This document shows, in pieces, positions 25,462 through 34,933 of a stretch of 64,000 bases of DNA. Position 1 is the first letter of the stretch. Every line of letters starts with the position of its first letter. The notes under the pieces are model-generated. The model was not told where the DNA came from. It saw only the letters and a program-made list of their open reading frames with translations, and did no database searches. A program made the translations under genes and the position numbers. The DNA lies in contig NZ_JAJNEL010000002.1 of assembly GCF_029428675.1 (NCBI RefSeq), positions 248,001-312,000 of the forward strand, in the 5' to 3' direction. Source of the stretch: Streptomyces sp. JH14. Lineage in GTDB: Bacteria; Actinomycetota; Actinomycetes; Streptomycetales; Streptomycetaceae.

Positions 25462-26154
25462 TCAGGGCATGGCGGACACCAGGCCGATCCGGTAGGCGAG
25501 GACAACGGCCTGGACGCGGTCGCGCAGGCCCAGTTTGGTCAGAATCCGCGACACATAGGTCTTGACCGTCTCGGGTGTGATGAACATCGCCGCGGCGATC
25601 TCCGCGTTCGACAGTCCCTCGGCGATCAGTCGGAGCGCTTCCAGCTCGCGGACGGTCAGCGCGCTCGTGACTTCCTCCCTGGCCGGCCGGGAGGTGTCCG
25701 CCGGGCGCAGCCGTTCGGCGAAGTGGCCGATGAGGTGGCGGGTGACGGCCGGTGCGAGCAGCGCTTCGCCCCGGGCGACCGTCCGGATCCCGCCCACCAG
25801 CTCCGCAGGGGGCGAGTCCTTGAGGAGGAAGCCGCTCGCCCCGGCCCGGAACGCGTCGTAGACGTAGGCGTCGACGTTGAAGGTGGTGACGACCAGCACC
25901 TTGGGTGGGGCCACGGCGTCGGGGCCGGCCAGCCGGCGGGTCGCCTCGATGCCGTCGAGCAGGGGCATCCGGATGTCCATCACGACCACGTCGGGACGCA
26001 GTTGCTGCGCGGCCTGGACCGCGGCGTGCCCGTTCTCGGCCTCCCCGACGACCTCCATGTCGGGCTGGGCGGAGAAGATGGTGACATAGCCGGTGCGCAC
26101 CAACGCCTGGTCGTCACAGACAAGTACGCGGATCGGCAGCGGGGCATCGCTCAC
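25462..26154 (-). CDS. NarL/LuxR-type response regulator
   Basis: The 230-residue protein has a receiver domain (VLVCDDQALVRTGY with the acidic pair, phospho-acceptor Asp in VVMDIRMPLLDG, and the Lys in FLLKDSPP) and a C-terminal LuxR helix-turn-helix (LTVRELEALRLIAEGLSNAEIAAAMFITPETVKTYVSRILTKLGLRDR, described here by its ends). The GTG at 26154 lies only 3 bp after the kinase stop with its GGAG inside the kinase end, so the pair is co-translated. It should act on the genes of this operon or on a cell-envelope response. Confidence 0.92.
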   Translation of the reverse strand: MSDAPLPIRVLVCDDQALVRTGYVTIFSAQPDMEVVGEAENGHAAVQAAQQLRPDVVVMDIRMPLLDGIEATRRLAGPDAVAPPKVLVVTTFNVDAYVYDAFRAGASGFLLKDSPPAELVGGIRTVARGEALLAPAVTRHLIGHFAERLRPADTSRPAREEVTSALTVRELEALRLIAEGLSNAEIAAAMFITPETVKTYVSRILTKLGLRDRVQAVVLAYRIGLVSAMP

Positions 26155-26157
26155 GGG

Positions 26158-27390
26158 TCACTCCTGCGCGGGCTGGGTGGGGATCACGGCACGGACACGG
26201 AACCCACCGTCGGGCCTGGGTCCGGCCACCAGTTCACCATCGAGCATCCGCACCCGTTCACGCAGCCCGGTCAGTCCCCGTCCGCCCCCACGGCCCACCT
26301 TTCGGGCGGCGGGTGCGGACTCCGGGGAGGAGGCGGATCCTTCGGTGGCCACCTCGATCTCGATCTGCGTGTCGCCGTGCTGGACCAGGACCTGTGTCGG
26401 CCGCCCGACCGCGTGCTTCATCGCGTTGGTGAGCGCCTCCTGCACCACGCGGTACGCGGCCAGTTCCACGTCCACGCTCCGCGCCCGCCGCTCGCCCCGC
26501 TCGGTGAACTCGACGGGCTGACCGGACATGCGGGCCTGCGTAACCAGGTCCCCCACCTTTCCCAGGGTGGGCACCCGGTCCGCGGAGGCTGACGCGGACG
26601 CGGACTGGCCGGTCGCCTCCAGCACGCCGAGCAGATAACGCAGTTCGGTGAGGGCCCGGCGACCGGTGTCGCTGACGGCTGTCAAACTGTCGGCGGCGCG
26701 CTCCGGCGCAGACGTGAGCAGGAACTGCGCCGCGTCGGACTGGACCACCATGGCCGTCACATGGTGGGTCACCACGTCGTGCAGTTCGCGCGCGATGCGT
26801 GCGCGCTCCGCGGCCGCGGCCACTTCGGCGGCCAGCCGCCGCCGCTCGGCCTGCTCCGCCCGACGCCTGCGGACGCCGCTGCCCACCAGCCAGACCGCGG
26901 CCAGGATCAGGTAGAACGCGAGGTAGTCCGGGATCCGGTCCGGTGAGCCGAGGCGGTGCAGGACGATCGCCAGCACGGCGTAGCCCGCACTCGCCGCGGC
27001 GGCGAGAACGCGACGGAAGGAGACCTGGTGGGCTCCGGCGGAGTACAGGGCCGGATAGATCCCGACACTCCCGAACGTTGCCGGACAGCCCAGGGCCTGA
27101 TGCACCGCGAACGCACACCCGACGACCGAGAGACAGACCGCGGGCCGTCGGGTGCGCACCGTCAACGGCAGGGTCTGAGCCAGAGTCAGCCCGATGCTCA
27201 ACGTGTCTGACGGATGCTCGGGCAGGTCCCCGATCTGCGCCCCGATGTGCGACAGGGTCGGCACGAAAGCCAGCAGGGCGAGACCCAGCGCGAGAACACC
27301 GTCCTTGACGGAACGCTTTCGCTCCGCCGGCCAGTGGAGCGGCCCTCGCAGCAGCAGCGGCGGTCTCCGAGGTGACTTGAGCACCATCAA
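26158..27390 (-). CDS. NarL-type membrane sensor histidine kinase
   Basis: The 410-residue kinase has five or six predicted membrane helices within residues 28-170, a short coiled coil (RRRRAEQAERRRLAAEVAA), the HisKA_3 dimerisation box RIARELHDVVTHHVTAMV with the phosphorylated His, and a HATPase domain whose G box is GRGGGRGLTGLRERV. There is no large extracytoplasmic sensor, so the signal is probably sensed in the membrane. It is the middle gene of a CPBP protease-kinase-regulator operon. Confidence 0.92.
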   Translation of the reverse strand: MMVLKSPRRPPLLLRGPLHWPAERKRSVKDGVLALGLALLAFVPTLSHIGAQIGDLPEHPSDTLSIGLTLAQTLPLTVRTRRPAVCLSVVGCAFAVHQALGCPATFGSVGIYPALYSAGAHQVSFRRVLAAAASAGYAVLAIVLHRLGSPDRIPDYLAFYLILAAVWLVGSGVRRRRAEQAERRRLAAEVAAAAERARIARELHDVVTHHVTAMVVQSDAAQFLLTSAPERAADSLTAVSDTGRRALTELRYLLGVLEATGQSASASASADRVPTLGKVGDLVTQARMSGQPVEFTERGERRARSVDVELAAYRVVQEALTNAMKHAVGRPTQVLVQHGDTQIEIEVATEGSASSPESAPAARKVGRGGGRGLTGLRERVRMLDGELVAGPRPDGGFRVRAVIPTQPAQE

Positions 27391-27438
27391 CTTCCGTCTC
27401 CGTTCCGGTCAGCAGTGGGCGGGTGCCGCGCGAAGGGC

Positions 27439-28323
27439 TCAGCGGGCGGCGCGCTGCCGGGGCAGCAGACCGCCCCGCCGGTGGGCGATGACGAACATCG
27501 GGACCGCCAGCGCCACACCGATGAGGACAGTGACGATCGACGCCTCCAGGCTGAAAGTACCGCCGGTCAGCATGGCCGAACCGCTGACGTCCACGGACAG
27601 CAGCCCCTTGGCGGTGTTGCCCGAGACCGGGATGCCGAGCAGCTGCTCGGTGGCGTTCCAGGCGAAGTGCATACCCACGACGAACCAAATGCTGCGCCGC
27701 CACAGGAACGCCGCTCCGAGCAGCACGCCCGCCTCCAGGGCGATCGCCAGTCCGCTCCACACGGTGGCCCCGGGGTTGGCCAGGTGCGCGGCACCGAAGA
27801 GCAGCGCGGTGATCGCGACAGCGGCACGGCTGCCGAACAGCCGCTCCAGGGCCTGCAGGACGAGGCCCCGGAACATCAGCTCCTCCATGACCGCCGCGCC
27901 CGCCTGCACGGCGACCGCGGACGCCACGACGGAGAAGAAACCGTTTCCGGCCCAGGAGAACGAGTAGCCTCCGAACGCCGTGATCACGAGGGCGGACACG
28001 AGGATGAATCCCAGGCCGATACCGCCTCCGAGCAACGCCTCCCGCACAGCCCCGCGCCGAGTGATCTCCGGCACGGGCCCCCGCGCGACGAAGCGCGTGA
28101 CCGCCCAGTACACGGCCACCGCAGTCGCCGCTCCCAACACCGGCAGCGGTCCGGGTCCGGTCGCGGTCGCAGCCGAGACCACGCCGACGCCGACTATGCC
28201 GATCAGCATCGAGCCGAACGGAGAGCGGCAGATCCGTCGGACGCGGCCGCCGCTCGGACCGGAGCCGTCCGGAAGCTGGTCGTGGCCTGTCTCGTCGTGT
28301 GTGGTGGATGTCGTGTGCATCAT
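27439..28323 (-). CDS. CPBP family intramembrane metalloprotease
   Basis: A 294-residue polytopic membrane protein of the CPBP/Rce1 (ABI) family. The hydrophilic first 30 residues lead to about eight helices. Catalytic motifs are VMEELMFRGLVLQALERL (EExxxR), LLFGAAHLANP (FxxxH) and VVGMHFAWN (HxxxN/D). It may process a membrane-bound or secreted peptide that the downstream kinase senses. This is inferred from the 48-bp spacing and shared strand. Confidence 0.9.
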   Translation of the reverse strand: MMHTTSTTHDETGHDQLPDGSGPSGGRVRRICRSPFGSMLIGIVGVGVVSAATATGPGPLPVLGAATAVAVYWAVTRFVARGPVPEITRRGAVREALLGGGIGLGFILVSALVITAFGGYSFSWAGNGFFSVVASAVAVQAGAAVMEELMFRGLVLQALERLFGSRAAVAITALLFGAAHLANPGATVWSGLAIALEAGVLLGAAFLWRRSIWFVVGMHFAWNATEQLLGIPVSGNTAKGLLSVDVSGSAMLTGGTFSLEASIVTVLIGVALAVPMFVIAHRRGGLLPRQRAAR

Positions 28324-28479
28324 GGCCTCCCCCTGGTACGGGGCCGCGCAGGCGGCGACCCTGCAACCACGCTAGGAACACCACGACTTCCGCGACTCAC
28401 CCGCGGGCAGACAGCACCGGTAGCTCTCACGGGGGATGCGCTCGGCGGTTGCGGGTGCCGATTATCACGTCCGGGCAAG

Positions 28480-28940
28480 TCAAGCGGCGTGTGCGTACTC
28501 GTGGAGGACCCCGCCGAGTCGGTCACGTCGATGGCCGTCCAGCCGGTGGAGTCGGTCGGGTTCGGTGATCGGCTCGGGGTCTGGCCGCAGGGGTGCTGCG
28601 CTGTGCAGGGTGCGGTGGGGCCGATGCTGATTGTAGAAGGCTTCGAACTCGCCGAGTGCGTGGAGCAGGTGGGCCTGGTTCCAGATCAAGGTCCGGTCGA
28701 GGAGCTCGTGCCTGCAGGTCTGCACCCAGCGTTCCATGATCGAGTTCATGCGGGGAACACGGACGTCAGTGGTGACGATCTCGATGTCCTCGGCCTCGAA
28801 GACGGCGTCGAACGCACGGGTGAACTTGCTGTCACGGTCCCTGATCAGGTGCGTCACGGTGGTGCCGGCCTGCGCCGCGGCCACGAGCCGTCGCGCAGGC
28901 ATGTCCTGTTTCTGCAGGTGAGAGGTGTGGCGCCCGAACT
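28480..28940 (-). pseudogene. Truncated integrase-core (rve) transposase
   Basis: About 150 residues of a DDE integrase-core transposase are preserved: HLIRDRDSKFTRAFDAVF with the second catalytic Asp, RVPRMNSIMERWVQTCR with the catalytic Glu, and FYNQHRPHRTLHSAAPL, down to the natural C-terminus. The N-terminal DNA-binding part and the first Asp are missing, and sequence upstream of about 28940 loses similarity. Confidence 0.75.
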
Positions 28941-29033
28941 GCCACCGCACCGCCCCCTCACCGAGCCGATCACGCGGCCCAAGGGCCCCAGGAACGACGA
29001 AAAACCGGTGAGTCATATGACTCGACCGGTAAA

Positions 29034-29092
29034 TTCGTGAACGTATTGGGGACGATCTCGTGAACGTCCCTGCTGGTGGGTCGTTCACGAGA
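29034..29092. repeat. TCGTGAACGT repeats and 11-bp inverted repeat
   Basis: TCGTGAACGT occurs directly repeated at 29034 and 29058. The second copy begins an inverted repeat, TCTCGTGAACG (29056-29066) with CGTTCACGAGA (29082-29092). Lying between two facing transposase remnants, it may be a transposon end. Confidence 0.55.
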
Positions 29093-29216
29093 CCCTCTGA
29101 CCAGGCACAGCGCGCCTAAATGCTAACGAACATCCCGCCGGACACAAGATCACTCCCCGACAATATGCACATGCATGAATGAGCGTCGCGATGATCCCGC
29201 GACCTGCACCCCCCTG

Positions 29217-29500
29217 ACCAGGGAGCTTCGCGACCGCGACGGCAAGTAGCGTTCGTCCTTCGACGCCCTCTTCGAAGTCGAGAAGATGAAGATCCCCAAA
29301 ATCGCTCCACCAGCTCCCCGGATGACCGCCAACCGCGAGCGAGTGATCGGCAGCATCCGACGCGAGGCCCTCGGCCACATCCTCATCATGAACGAGTCCC
29401 ACGCCCAGCAGGTCTTGTCCACCTACCAGCGGCACTCCAACGAGCACCGGCCCCACCGAGCCCGGAATCAACTACCACCCGACGTTCACCGCAGCCCTCT
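29217..29500 (+). pseudogene. Second rve transposase remnant with internal stop
   Basis: On the plus strand the reading LRDRDGK, then TAG at 29247, then SSFDALFEVEKM and APRMTANRERVIGSIRREALGHILIMN, and finally QRHSNEHRPHRARNQLPP reconstructs the C-terminal half of another DDE integrase-core transposase. The stop codon and missing N-terminus show it is dead. It faces the remnant at 28480-28940. Confidence 0.7.
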
Positions 29501-29599
29501 GTTGACGCTTCGTGAAAGCTGACCCCCAGGCAGTCTTTGGGTTCTGGTTAGGGGTCAACTTGCAGAGAGCGTTGACAGCGACTGCCATACACGACCTCG

Positions 29600-29792
29600 A
29601 CACCCGCAGACTCCTGCGCACACGGCTCCTCGGTGGAGTCATCAGCGAATACCGCTAGGCGGTTTGACCTGCAGTGACGACATTCCGAGCCCCACACGGC
29701 GTGGCGCCGACTGCGGATCCTGCGCGCGTGTAGCAGGCGACGGTACATGTCATCGTCGTAGCCCCGGTCGGCGAACAGCCGGTCGGGTGGAT
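29600..29792 (-). pseudogene. Possible IS5-type transposase fragment
   Basis: DRLFADRGYDDDMYRRLL resembles the DRGYDxDxxR segment of IS5-family transposases; similarity fades within 25 residues. The rest of 29501-30059 shows no gene. Confidence 0.4.
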
Positions 29793-30059
29793 GGCGGGGT
29801 CAACCAAGAAGCTCGGCAACGAGCGTGGGCTCCGCCGCCGAGCACGAGACTGGTATGGCTCCCTGGGAACCGAGTCACTGGTCTGCCTGCACAAGGTCGC
29901 GCCAAGTCCACGGGAGAGATGGTTGCCCGTGGGGTCTCGTCTGGACCCTCCCGCACACACGCCGCGCTCATCGGGACCAACGCCGCAGCGGGGCGAGCGA
30001 CCCCCGGAGACGCAGCGCCCTCTCCCATCGGGGCGGGCGTCCTCACGCATCCCCGGCCC

Positions 30060-31820
30060 CTACCACAGCGTGTCTGCGCTGTCGTTTCGCAAGGCGGCAT
30101 CCACGTGGGCGTGAAAGGCTGCTTCCGCGAGGAGGCCCGGGGTCGCCGCATAGGTGTCAGCCGCCGGAATGGGCCGGCCGGTGATCTCGACGATGCGGTT
30201 CAGGACCGCGACGACCGCCGCTTTCGTGTCACCGGCCGGCACACACACATCGTGAGGATGGAGCACGGGCAGCGGCTCCTCACGGACCCGGATAAGCGTG
30301 TACCCCGCACCGCGAATGGCTTCAGACTTGCGCCTATCACGATCCGCGGCACCGGGCCGGGCGTGCCAGTAGCGGCCATCGAACTCGACGACGACACGGT
30401 GCGCGGGAATGAAAATGTCGGCCTCCCAACGCCTGCCACCCGCAGTCAGCTTGGTGCCCGTCGGCTCAGTATCCGGGAGCAGGGCCCGGAGTTCGAAGCC
30501 GAGCGCGAGTTGCCGGCGAGACACGCGATAAAGGCTGCAGTGGGGGCAGCCAGAGCGCGATGGACCGGTCCGGGCTGAGACGCAGGTGGTCCAGGTGTGC
30601 AGGGGGTTTTGACGGCAGCGCCAAGTGATGTTGCGGCTGCTTGACGCGGTGACCTGCCACGGTGTGAGGCCGTCGTTGAGACTCGGGTCGAGTTCGGCGG
30701 AGACATCGGGGGCACGGGTCGCGAGCGCGTTGGTGACCGAGACCAGATGACCGGCGCAGTAGGGGCAACCACTTCCAGCAGCCGTGCGGACAGACGGCGT
30801 GGCCTGCCATCGGTGATCGGGCCCTTTGGGGCACGCCCACCAAACCTTCGATGTTGACCGTCCGGAGATCCTGTCGGGGGTCAGTGGCGCATTGCGTCCC
30901 AGGTCGAACTGGGCGGCAACGGCATGATACAGGGACAGACGATTTGTGACCGACGCCCGTCGTCCGGCGCAGAAGGGGCAGCCATTGCCTGTGGCCGTGC
31001 GGTGGACCACAGGGGAATCCCAAATGTGATCGGGACCCTCCGGACAGCGCCAGGTGACGACCTGGCGGGTTCCGGCAAGGACATGCTCGGGACTCAGTCC
31101 ATCGTTGAGCGCCGGATCAAGCTCGGCGGCGAGCTCGGGGTGACGCGCGGCCAGACTGTTGGTGACCGACAACTGGTACCCGGAACAGCAAGGGCAGCCG
31201 GTCGGATTCGATGCGCTGGTCCGAGCACAGACGGCGGCTTGCCACCGGTGGTCCGGGCCGGCTGGGCAGCGCCACCACACCACACGCTTGGAACCGTAAG
31301 AGACCTGCCCAGGATCAAGGCCCTGGTTGCGGTCGACATCCAACTCGGCCGCCACCCGCGGGTGCGTCACCGCGAGCGAACGCAACAGGGGATCGAGTCG
31401 ATTGCCCGAACACCACGGACAGCCCGCTGGCCGCGGCTTGGTCTTGGTACGGGTGTGCACTGGCGCCTGCCACACGTGCTCGGGATTGGTAGCGCAGCGC
31501 CACCACACTTGCGCGTGGCTGCCCGGCAGCAGCTCCTCGGCTCGCAGCCCATCATTGAGCGTGGCGTCGAGCTCCGCTGCGACCGCGGGGTGCAGCACGG
31601 CAAGGTTCCGGCCAGCGCTCGGCCGCTTCCCAGCGCAATACGGACAACCATGGCCCAGCATGCCCCGGTTGTACGGAGACGCCTCCCACCGGTGGTCCGC
31701 ACCTCGCGCGCACACCCATGCCACCTTGCCCCGCCGCCGCAACGACACGAGATGCGCCGGCCCTGCCTCCTCGGCCAGCTGCACCGCAAGCTCCGGACGG
31801 TCCGCCATCGTCTCATCCAC
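30060..31820 (-). CDS. Six-knuckle zinc-ribbon protein with C-terminal Vsr/DUF559-like nuclease
   Basis: The 586-residue protein (GTG at 31820 after GGAGGGG) contains six tandem DUF4379-type treble-clef ribbons of about 70 residues. Each has a WxC...HxW strand pair and a CPxC knuckle: CPYCAGKR, CPWCSGNR, CPCCSGYQ, CPFCAGRR, CPYCAGHL, CPHCSLYR, separated by segments like LAxxHPxVAAELDxxxN. The last 150 residues form a restriction-endonuclease-like fold: WEADIFIPAHRVVVEFDGRYWH, then SEAIRGAGYTLIRVREE, as in very-short-patch-repair and DUF559 nucleases. It likely binds a nucleic acid through the ribbons and nicks it. Its divergent neighbour is another nuclease, and IS remnants lie on both sides. 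Confidence 0.82.
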   Translation of the reverse strand: MDETMADRPELAVQLAEEAGPAHLVSLRRRGKVAWVCARGADHRWEASPYNRGMLGHGCPYCAGKRPSAGRNLAVLHPAVAAELDATLNDGLRAEELLPGSHAQVWWRCATNPEHVWQAPVHTRTKTKPRPAGCPWCSGNRLDPLLRSLAVTHPRVAAELDVDRNQGLDPGQVSYGSKRVVWWRCPAGPDHRWQAAVCARTSASNPTGCPCCSGYQLSVTNSLAARHPELAAELDPALNDGLSPEHVLAGTRQVVTWRCPEGPDHIWDSPVVHRTATGNGCPFCAGRRASVTNRLSLYHAVAAQFDLGRNAPLTPDRISGRSTSKVWWACPKGPDHRWQATPSVRTAAGSGCPYCAGHLVSVTNALATRAPDVSAELDPSLNDGLTPWQVTASSSRNITWRCRQNPLHTWTTCVSARTGPSRSGCPHCSLYRVSRRQLALGFELRALLPDTEPTGTKLTAGGRRWEADIFIPAHRVVVEFDGRYWHARPGAADRDRRKSEAIRGAGYTLIRVREEPLPVLHPHDVCVPAGDTKAAVVAVLNRIVEITGRPIPAADTYAATPGLLAEAAFHAHVDAALRNDSADTLW

Positions 31821-32105
31821 CCTGTGCCCCCTCCGACTGTGAGGGAGGCAGCATGGCGCAACCCACTGACAACGACCGCCCCTGCGACTGTGACCAGTCG
31901 CCAGCGCGGACGGCGCAACCACTTCGCACTGGGACGTTCAAGATGGCTCCATGACTACTCCCGCCCCGTCCACTTCCGTCATGCCGCTACGGGGAGTACC
32001 GCGACTTCTGGCCGAGGCGTTCCCCGCACCCGCAACGGATCCCGCTCCCCCTCGCGAATCCCCGAAGAACTGGCCGAGGCCAGGAGCTCAATCCGAGGCG
32101 CGCGG
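31821..32105. other. Gap between two divergent nuclease genes
   Basis: The 285 bp must carry both promoters. No clear consensus is seen. Confidence 0.35.
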
Positions 32106-32819
32106 ATGCGAGCACGGCCAATCGGAGGACCGAGCTGGTGTCGCCCGCCCACCCTGCGGCTGCTGACGTTCGCATGGCCGGACAAAATCCGCCTCGACAG
32201 CCAGGGCTTCTACCACCCCGCCCACGACAGCGAGCGGCGCTACTGCCCGCACTGTCACCCGAAATACGCCGACTTGGCGGGTGTACCGGTGGACCCGGCG
32301 GTAGTCCCACGGACGGCGCGCTGTCCCGAGAGGAACCGACTATGGCCCAACGCAGCCGCCCGACCCTGGCACGGCCCCATTCCAGAGTTCTGGACGCGTC
32401 CAGGCAAAGTGCCGCGCTGGTACGTCTGGTGGCGCCTGTGGGGAGTCCAGGACGGCAAATGCGCCACATGCCCAGGGCCGCCCCAGGTCATCGACCACGA
32501 CCACACCACGGGCCTCGTGCGCGGCCTACTGTGCTACGACTGCAACGCCGAGGAGGCCGCGTGTGCCCTCGATCTCGCCCTGCACTGGCACTCCGGAATC
32601 TGCTGGTACCACCGGTACTGGGACAGCCCACCCGGGGCCCCGTTCGGCTGGTACTGGCCCGACCTGCAGCGCCAAGCCGGCATCCAATCGTTCCTGCCGC
32701 AGCCGCCAGCGTGGACGGCTGACGCGACGTCATTGACCATGAAGTGCCACCACCGATGCAAGACGTGGATCACGCGCCCGCACGCGGGAGACGACTGTCC
32801 GACGGGTGCGCCACCGTGA
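32106..32819 (+). CDS. Recombination endonuclease VII / HNH-type nuclease
   Basis: The 237-residue protein carries an endonuclease VII (His-Me finger) domain at about 115-160: GKCATC with the first zinc Cys pair, VIDHDHTTGLVRGLLCYDCN with catalytic His-Asp-His and the second Cys pair. An additional N-terminal HC-rich segment (YCPHCHPKYA) may form another zinc site. Phage homologues resolve branched DNA; chromosomal copies like this are often in accessory regions. The ATG at 32106 has GAGG upstream; other in-frame starts are lacking for a long way, so the N-terminus is uncertain. Confidence 0.78.
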   Translation: MRARPIGGPSWCRPPTLRLLTFAWPDKIRLDSQGFYHPAHDSERRYCPHCHPKYADLAGVPVDPAVVPRTARCPERNRLWPNAAARPWHGPIPEFWTRPGKVPRWYVWWRLWGVQDGKCATCPGPPQVIDHDHTTGLVRGLLCYDCNAEEAACALDLALHWHSGICWYHRYWDSPPGAPFGWYWPDLQRQAGIQSFLPQPPAWTADATSLTMKCHHRCKTWITRPHAGDDCPTGAPP

Positions 32820-32969
32820 GACCGCTGCCCGCCGCTCAGGCCGTCCGCCAGGGGCCGTAGAGACCGGAACGCTGCCACACGAGGGCCCGGTGTGCATTGC
32901 CACCGATCTGTGACCCGGTCGATCGCGCCGTGCGGTCGATGCGCTTTCCCGGCCGGTCGGACAGGCGGA

Positions 32970-33521
32970 TCAGCGCAGTCCGGCGAAGAGATCATTCTCG
33001 GGTATAGCCGCGCCGGTCGCGTCCTGGACACATACGAAGGTCCCCATGCCCATCAACTCCCCGAACCTCTCCTTGCCCATCTTGAGGAAGAAGATGTTCT
33101 CGCCCTGACTGGCGTGCGCGGCCAACGCGTCGAACTTCTGACCGCTGAACGCGGTGGTGTCCACCCACGTGGTGATCTCATCGTCGGGCAGGCCAATCTC
33201 GGCCATCGCGGCGGCCTCGGCAGGATCCGGAACCGGCATGTCCTCATGAAACTCGCGCATGATCTCACCGAACCGCTGCATCATCGAGCGGGGCATCGTG
33301 GTCCAGTACACCTTCGGTGCCAGCGCGGTCATCTCCAGCGCCGCCATCGTGATGCGGTGGGCCTGGATGTGGTCGGGGTGGCCGTAGAAGCCGTTCTCGT
33401 CGTAGGTGACGACCACATCAGGTCGGTAGTGCCGCATGAGTTCCGCGAGTCGGGCCGCACCTTCGTGCACGGGGGTCTGCCAGAAGGATCCGGGGGCGTC
33501 GTTGCTCGGCCAGCCCTGCCC
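32970..33521 (-). pseudogene. PIG-L deacetylase, C-terminal portion cut at a MITE
   Basis: About 180 residues of a PIG-L/LmbE-type zinc deacetylase: GWPSNDAPGSFWQ, HYRPDVVVTYDENGFYGHPDHIQAHR (the second metal motif), then the C-terminal part to the natural stop. The N-terminal HPDDE motif is gone: similarity stops at the edge of the 141-bp element at 33522, and a TGA lies in frame beyond it. The product would lack half of the zinc site. Confidence 0.75.
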
Positions 33522-33662
33522 GATCCTGGTGGTTAATTGGCGCAGCGTCACGGCGACGTTCCCGGAGGTGCCGCTGCTCGTCCGATTTGTCAGCGATGGG
33601 CGCGCAGTCGCGGCTGGTGACCTCCGACGTTCGGCCACTCTGTGTAATTAACCACCAGGATC
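33522..33662. mobile_element. MITE-like element, 17-bp TIRs, 6-bp target duplication
   Basis: The 141-bp element begins GATCCTGGTGGTTAATT (33522-33538) and ends with the exact inverse, AATTAACCACCAGGATC (33646-33662). CTGCCC flanks it directly on both sides (33516-33521 and 33663-33668). It encodes no protein, so it would need a transposase in trans. Confidence 0.85.
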
Positions 33663-33777
33663 CTGCCCTTGCCGAATACCTCATCCATGCGGGTGGGAGC
33701 AGCTGTCGCGGGTGTCTGAGCGCCATGGCACGGCAGGCGTCTGCATGCGTCCACGTGAGCACGATCACCGCGACATG

Positions 33778-34020
33778 ATGGGTGGTCGTGCTGCTGCGAG
33801 CGATTGCCCCGACGGTACTCGGCTCACCACCGACGGCAGGGACCGGAGAGTGCGGATCTGGGACCGGGCTTCCGGGACCTGCTCCGCGACCCTCACCGGC
33901 CACTCGGAGTCGGTGTGGTCGGTGGTGATTGTCCCGGACGGCGCCTGGCTCGCCACCGGCGGCCACGACCGGACGGTGCGGATCTGGCATGTCGCGGGAC
34001 AACGCACCGTGGCGGTCGCC
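33778..34020 (+). pseudogene. WD40 repeat protein fragment
   Basis: Two WD40 blades can be read: DGRDRRVRIWDRASGTCSATLTGH, then WLATGGHDRTVRIWHVAGQR (ends given). WD40 proteins need at least six blades, and neither flank continues the pattern. It is a leftover of a larger signalling or NB-ARC-type gene. Confidence 0.6.
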
Positions 34021-34265
34021 CGAGCTGACGGGTCGCTCTTCGCGACGCGTGGGACCGGCCGGTGCGTACGCCGCTTAAGGAGATGCGAATCGATGTCTCC
34101 GCCCATCTCGCTCCGGGTGCTTCGCGGGTGGCCGGCGCCCGGACCCAGGCGTGGTGGGTGTGGAGTCTGGCGGAGCACCTGGCCTACGCCGCGGAACACG
34201 CTGCCCGCCGCCCAGGCCGACGCGGCCGCCGCCCCCGCCGGGCAGACTGACGGGGTGACCGCCCG

Positions 34266-34349
34266 GGCCGACGTGGCCACCGGGCGGGCCGATGCAAGCA
34301 CCGGGCGGGCTGACGCGGTGGCCGGGCGGGCGGATGCGGCGGCTGTGCG
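34266..34349 (+). repeat. Four 21-bp tandem units
   Basis: Units starting at 34266, 34287, 34308 and 34329 follow the pattern GGCYGAYG...CCGGGCG; the first three are close copies and the last is degenerate. In one frame they encode a seven-residue repeat of GRAD(A/V)xT type. The host gene is not recognisable. Confidence 0.6.
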
Positions 34350-34412
34350 CAGGGTGTCACGGTGGGTGTCGACGCCGATGACGCCGTCGACGTGTTCTGC
34401 GAGCATGGTCAT
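34338..34412 (-). pseudogene. IS110-family transposase N-terminal fragment
   Basis: The 25 residues MTMLAEHVDGVIGVDTHRDT and onward match the N-terminus of IS110-type DEDD transposases, with the first catalytic Asp in GVDTH. Similarity ends where the 21-bp tandem repeats begin. It is unrelated in orientation to the IS110 copy at 34934. Confidence 0.6.
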
Positions 34413-34933
34413 GCGGTTGTTCTCCTCCGGGCGGACGGCCGTAACGGTGTCGGCCTGGGTGGAGTCACCGCGTGGCGGAACTGTGGTGAGTCACGCCGGG
34501 AGGCGGACAAGCTGCTGATCAAGCCAACGGGTGGGCCGGGCCGACGCCCGTGTCCGACAGACATCTCGGGGGAACGGCAGTTCCTGATGGGGCGCCAGTT
34601 ATGTTGCGAATCATGCCGGATCACGAGCGCCGAGCCTGGCAGCAACCCATCCCGGGCCGCAGAAGAACTCTCACAGTTATGTTCTTCGCGGTCCTGCAAG
34701 AGGGCCGCTGGCCTCCGGGCCCGGCATGGCTGTTCCCCCTGTCGAAGGCATGACCTGGGGGGTGTCACCGGGCCCGAGGGGTGCCGTTGGAGACGCTGAT
34801 GAGAGGTCCGACTACCGCCCGGCCTGGCGCAACGCCCGGCCGCTTGCGGGCGGCAGGTCTGCATAACGTGGATGCGCGCGCACGGCGCCATCGCCCTGGC
34901 CAGCACCGCACGAACCTCGCTTCGGAGGACGGG
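34413..34933. other. Non-coding stretch before the IS110 element
   Basis: No gene is supported in these 520 bp. The part nearest 34934 probably contains the 5' end of the IS110 element, which has no terminal inverted repeats to mark it. Confidence 0.35.

Noticed and set aside
26258..28384. Minus-strand open frame of about 700 codons across the kinase and CPBP genes
   Set aside because: An out-of-frame Arg/Gly-rich reading of two well-supported genes.
31951..32166. Short plus-strand open frame starting at ATG 31951 upstream of the endonuclease VII gene
   Set aside because: It is in another frame from the nuclease, is Pro/Arg-rich without a motif, and overlaps the chosen start of the nuclease.
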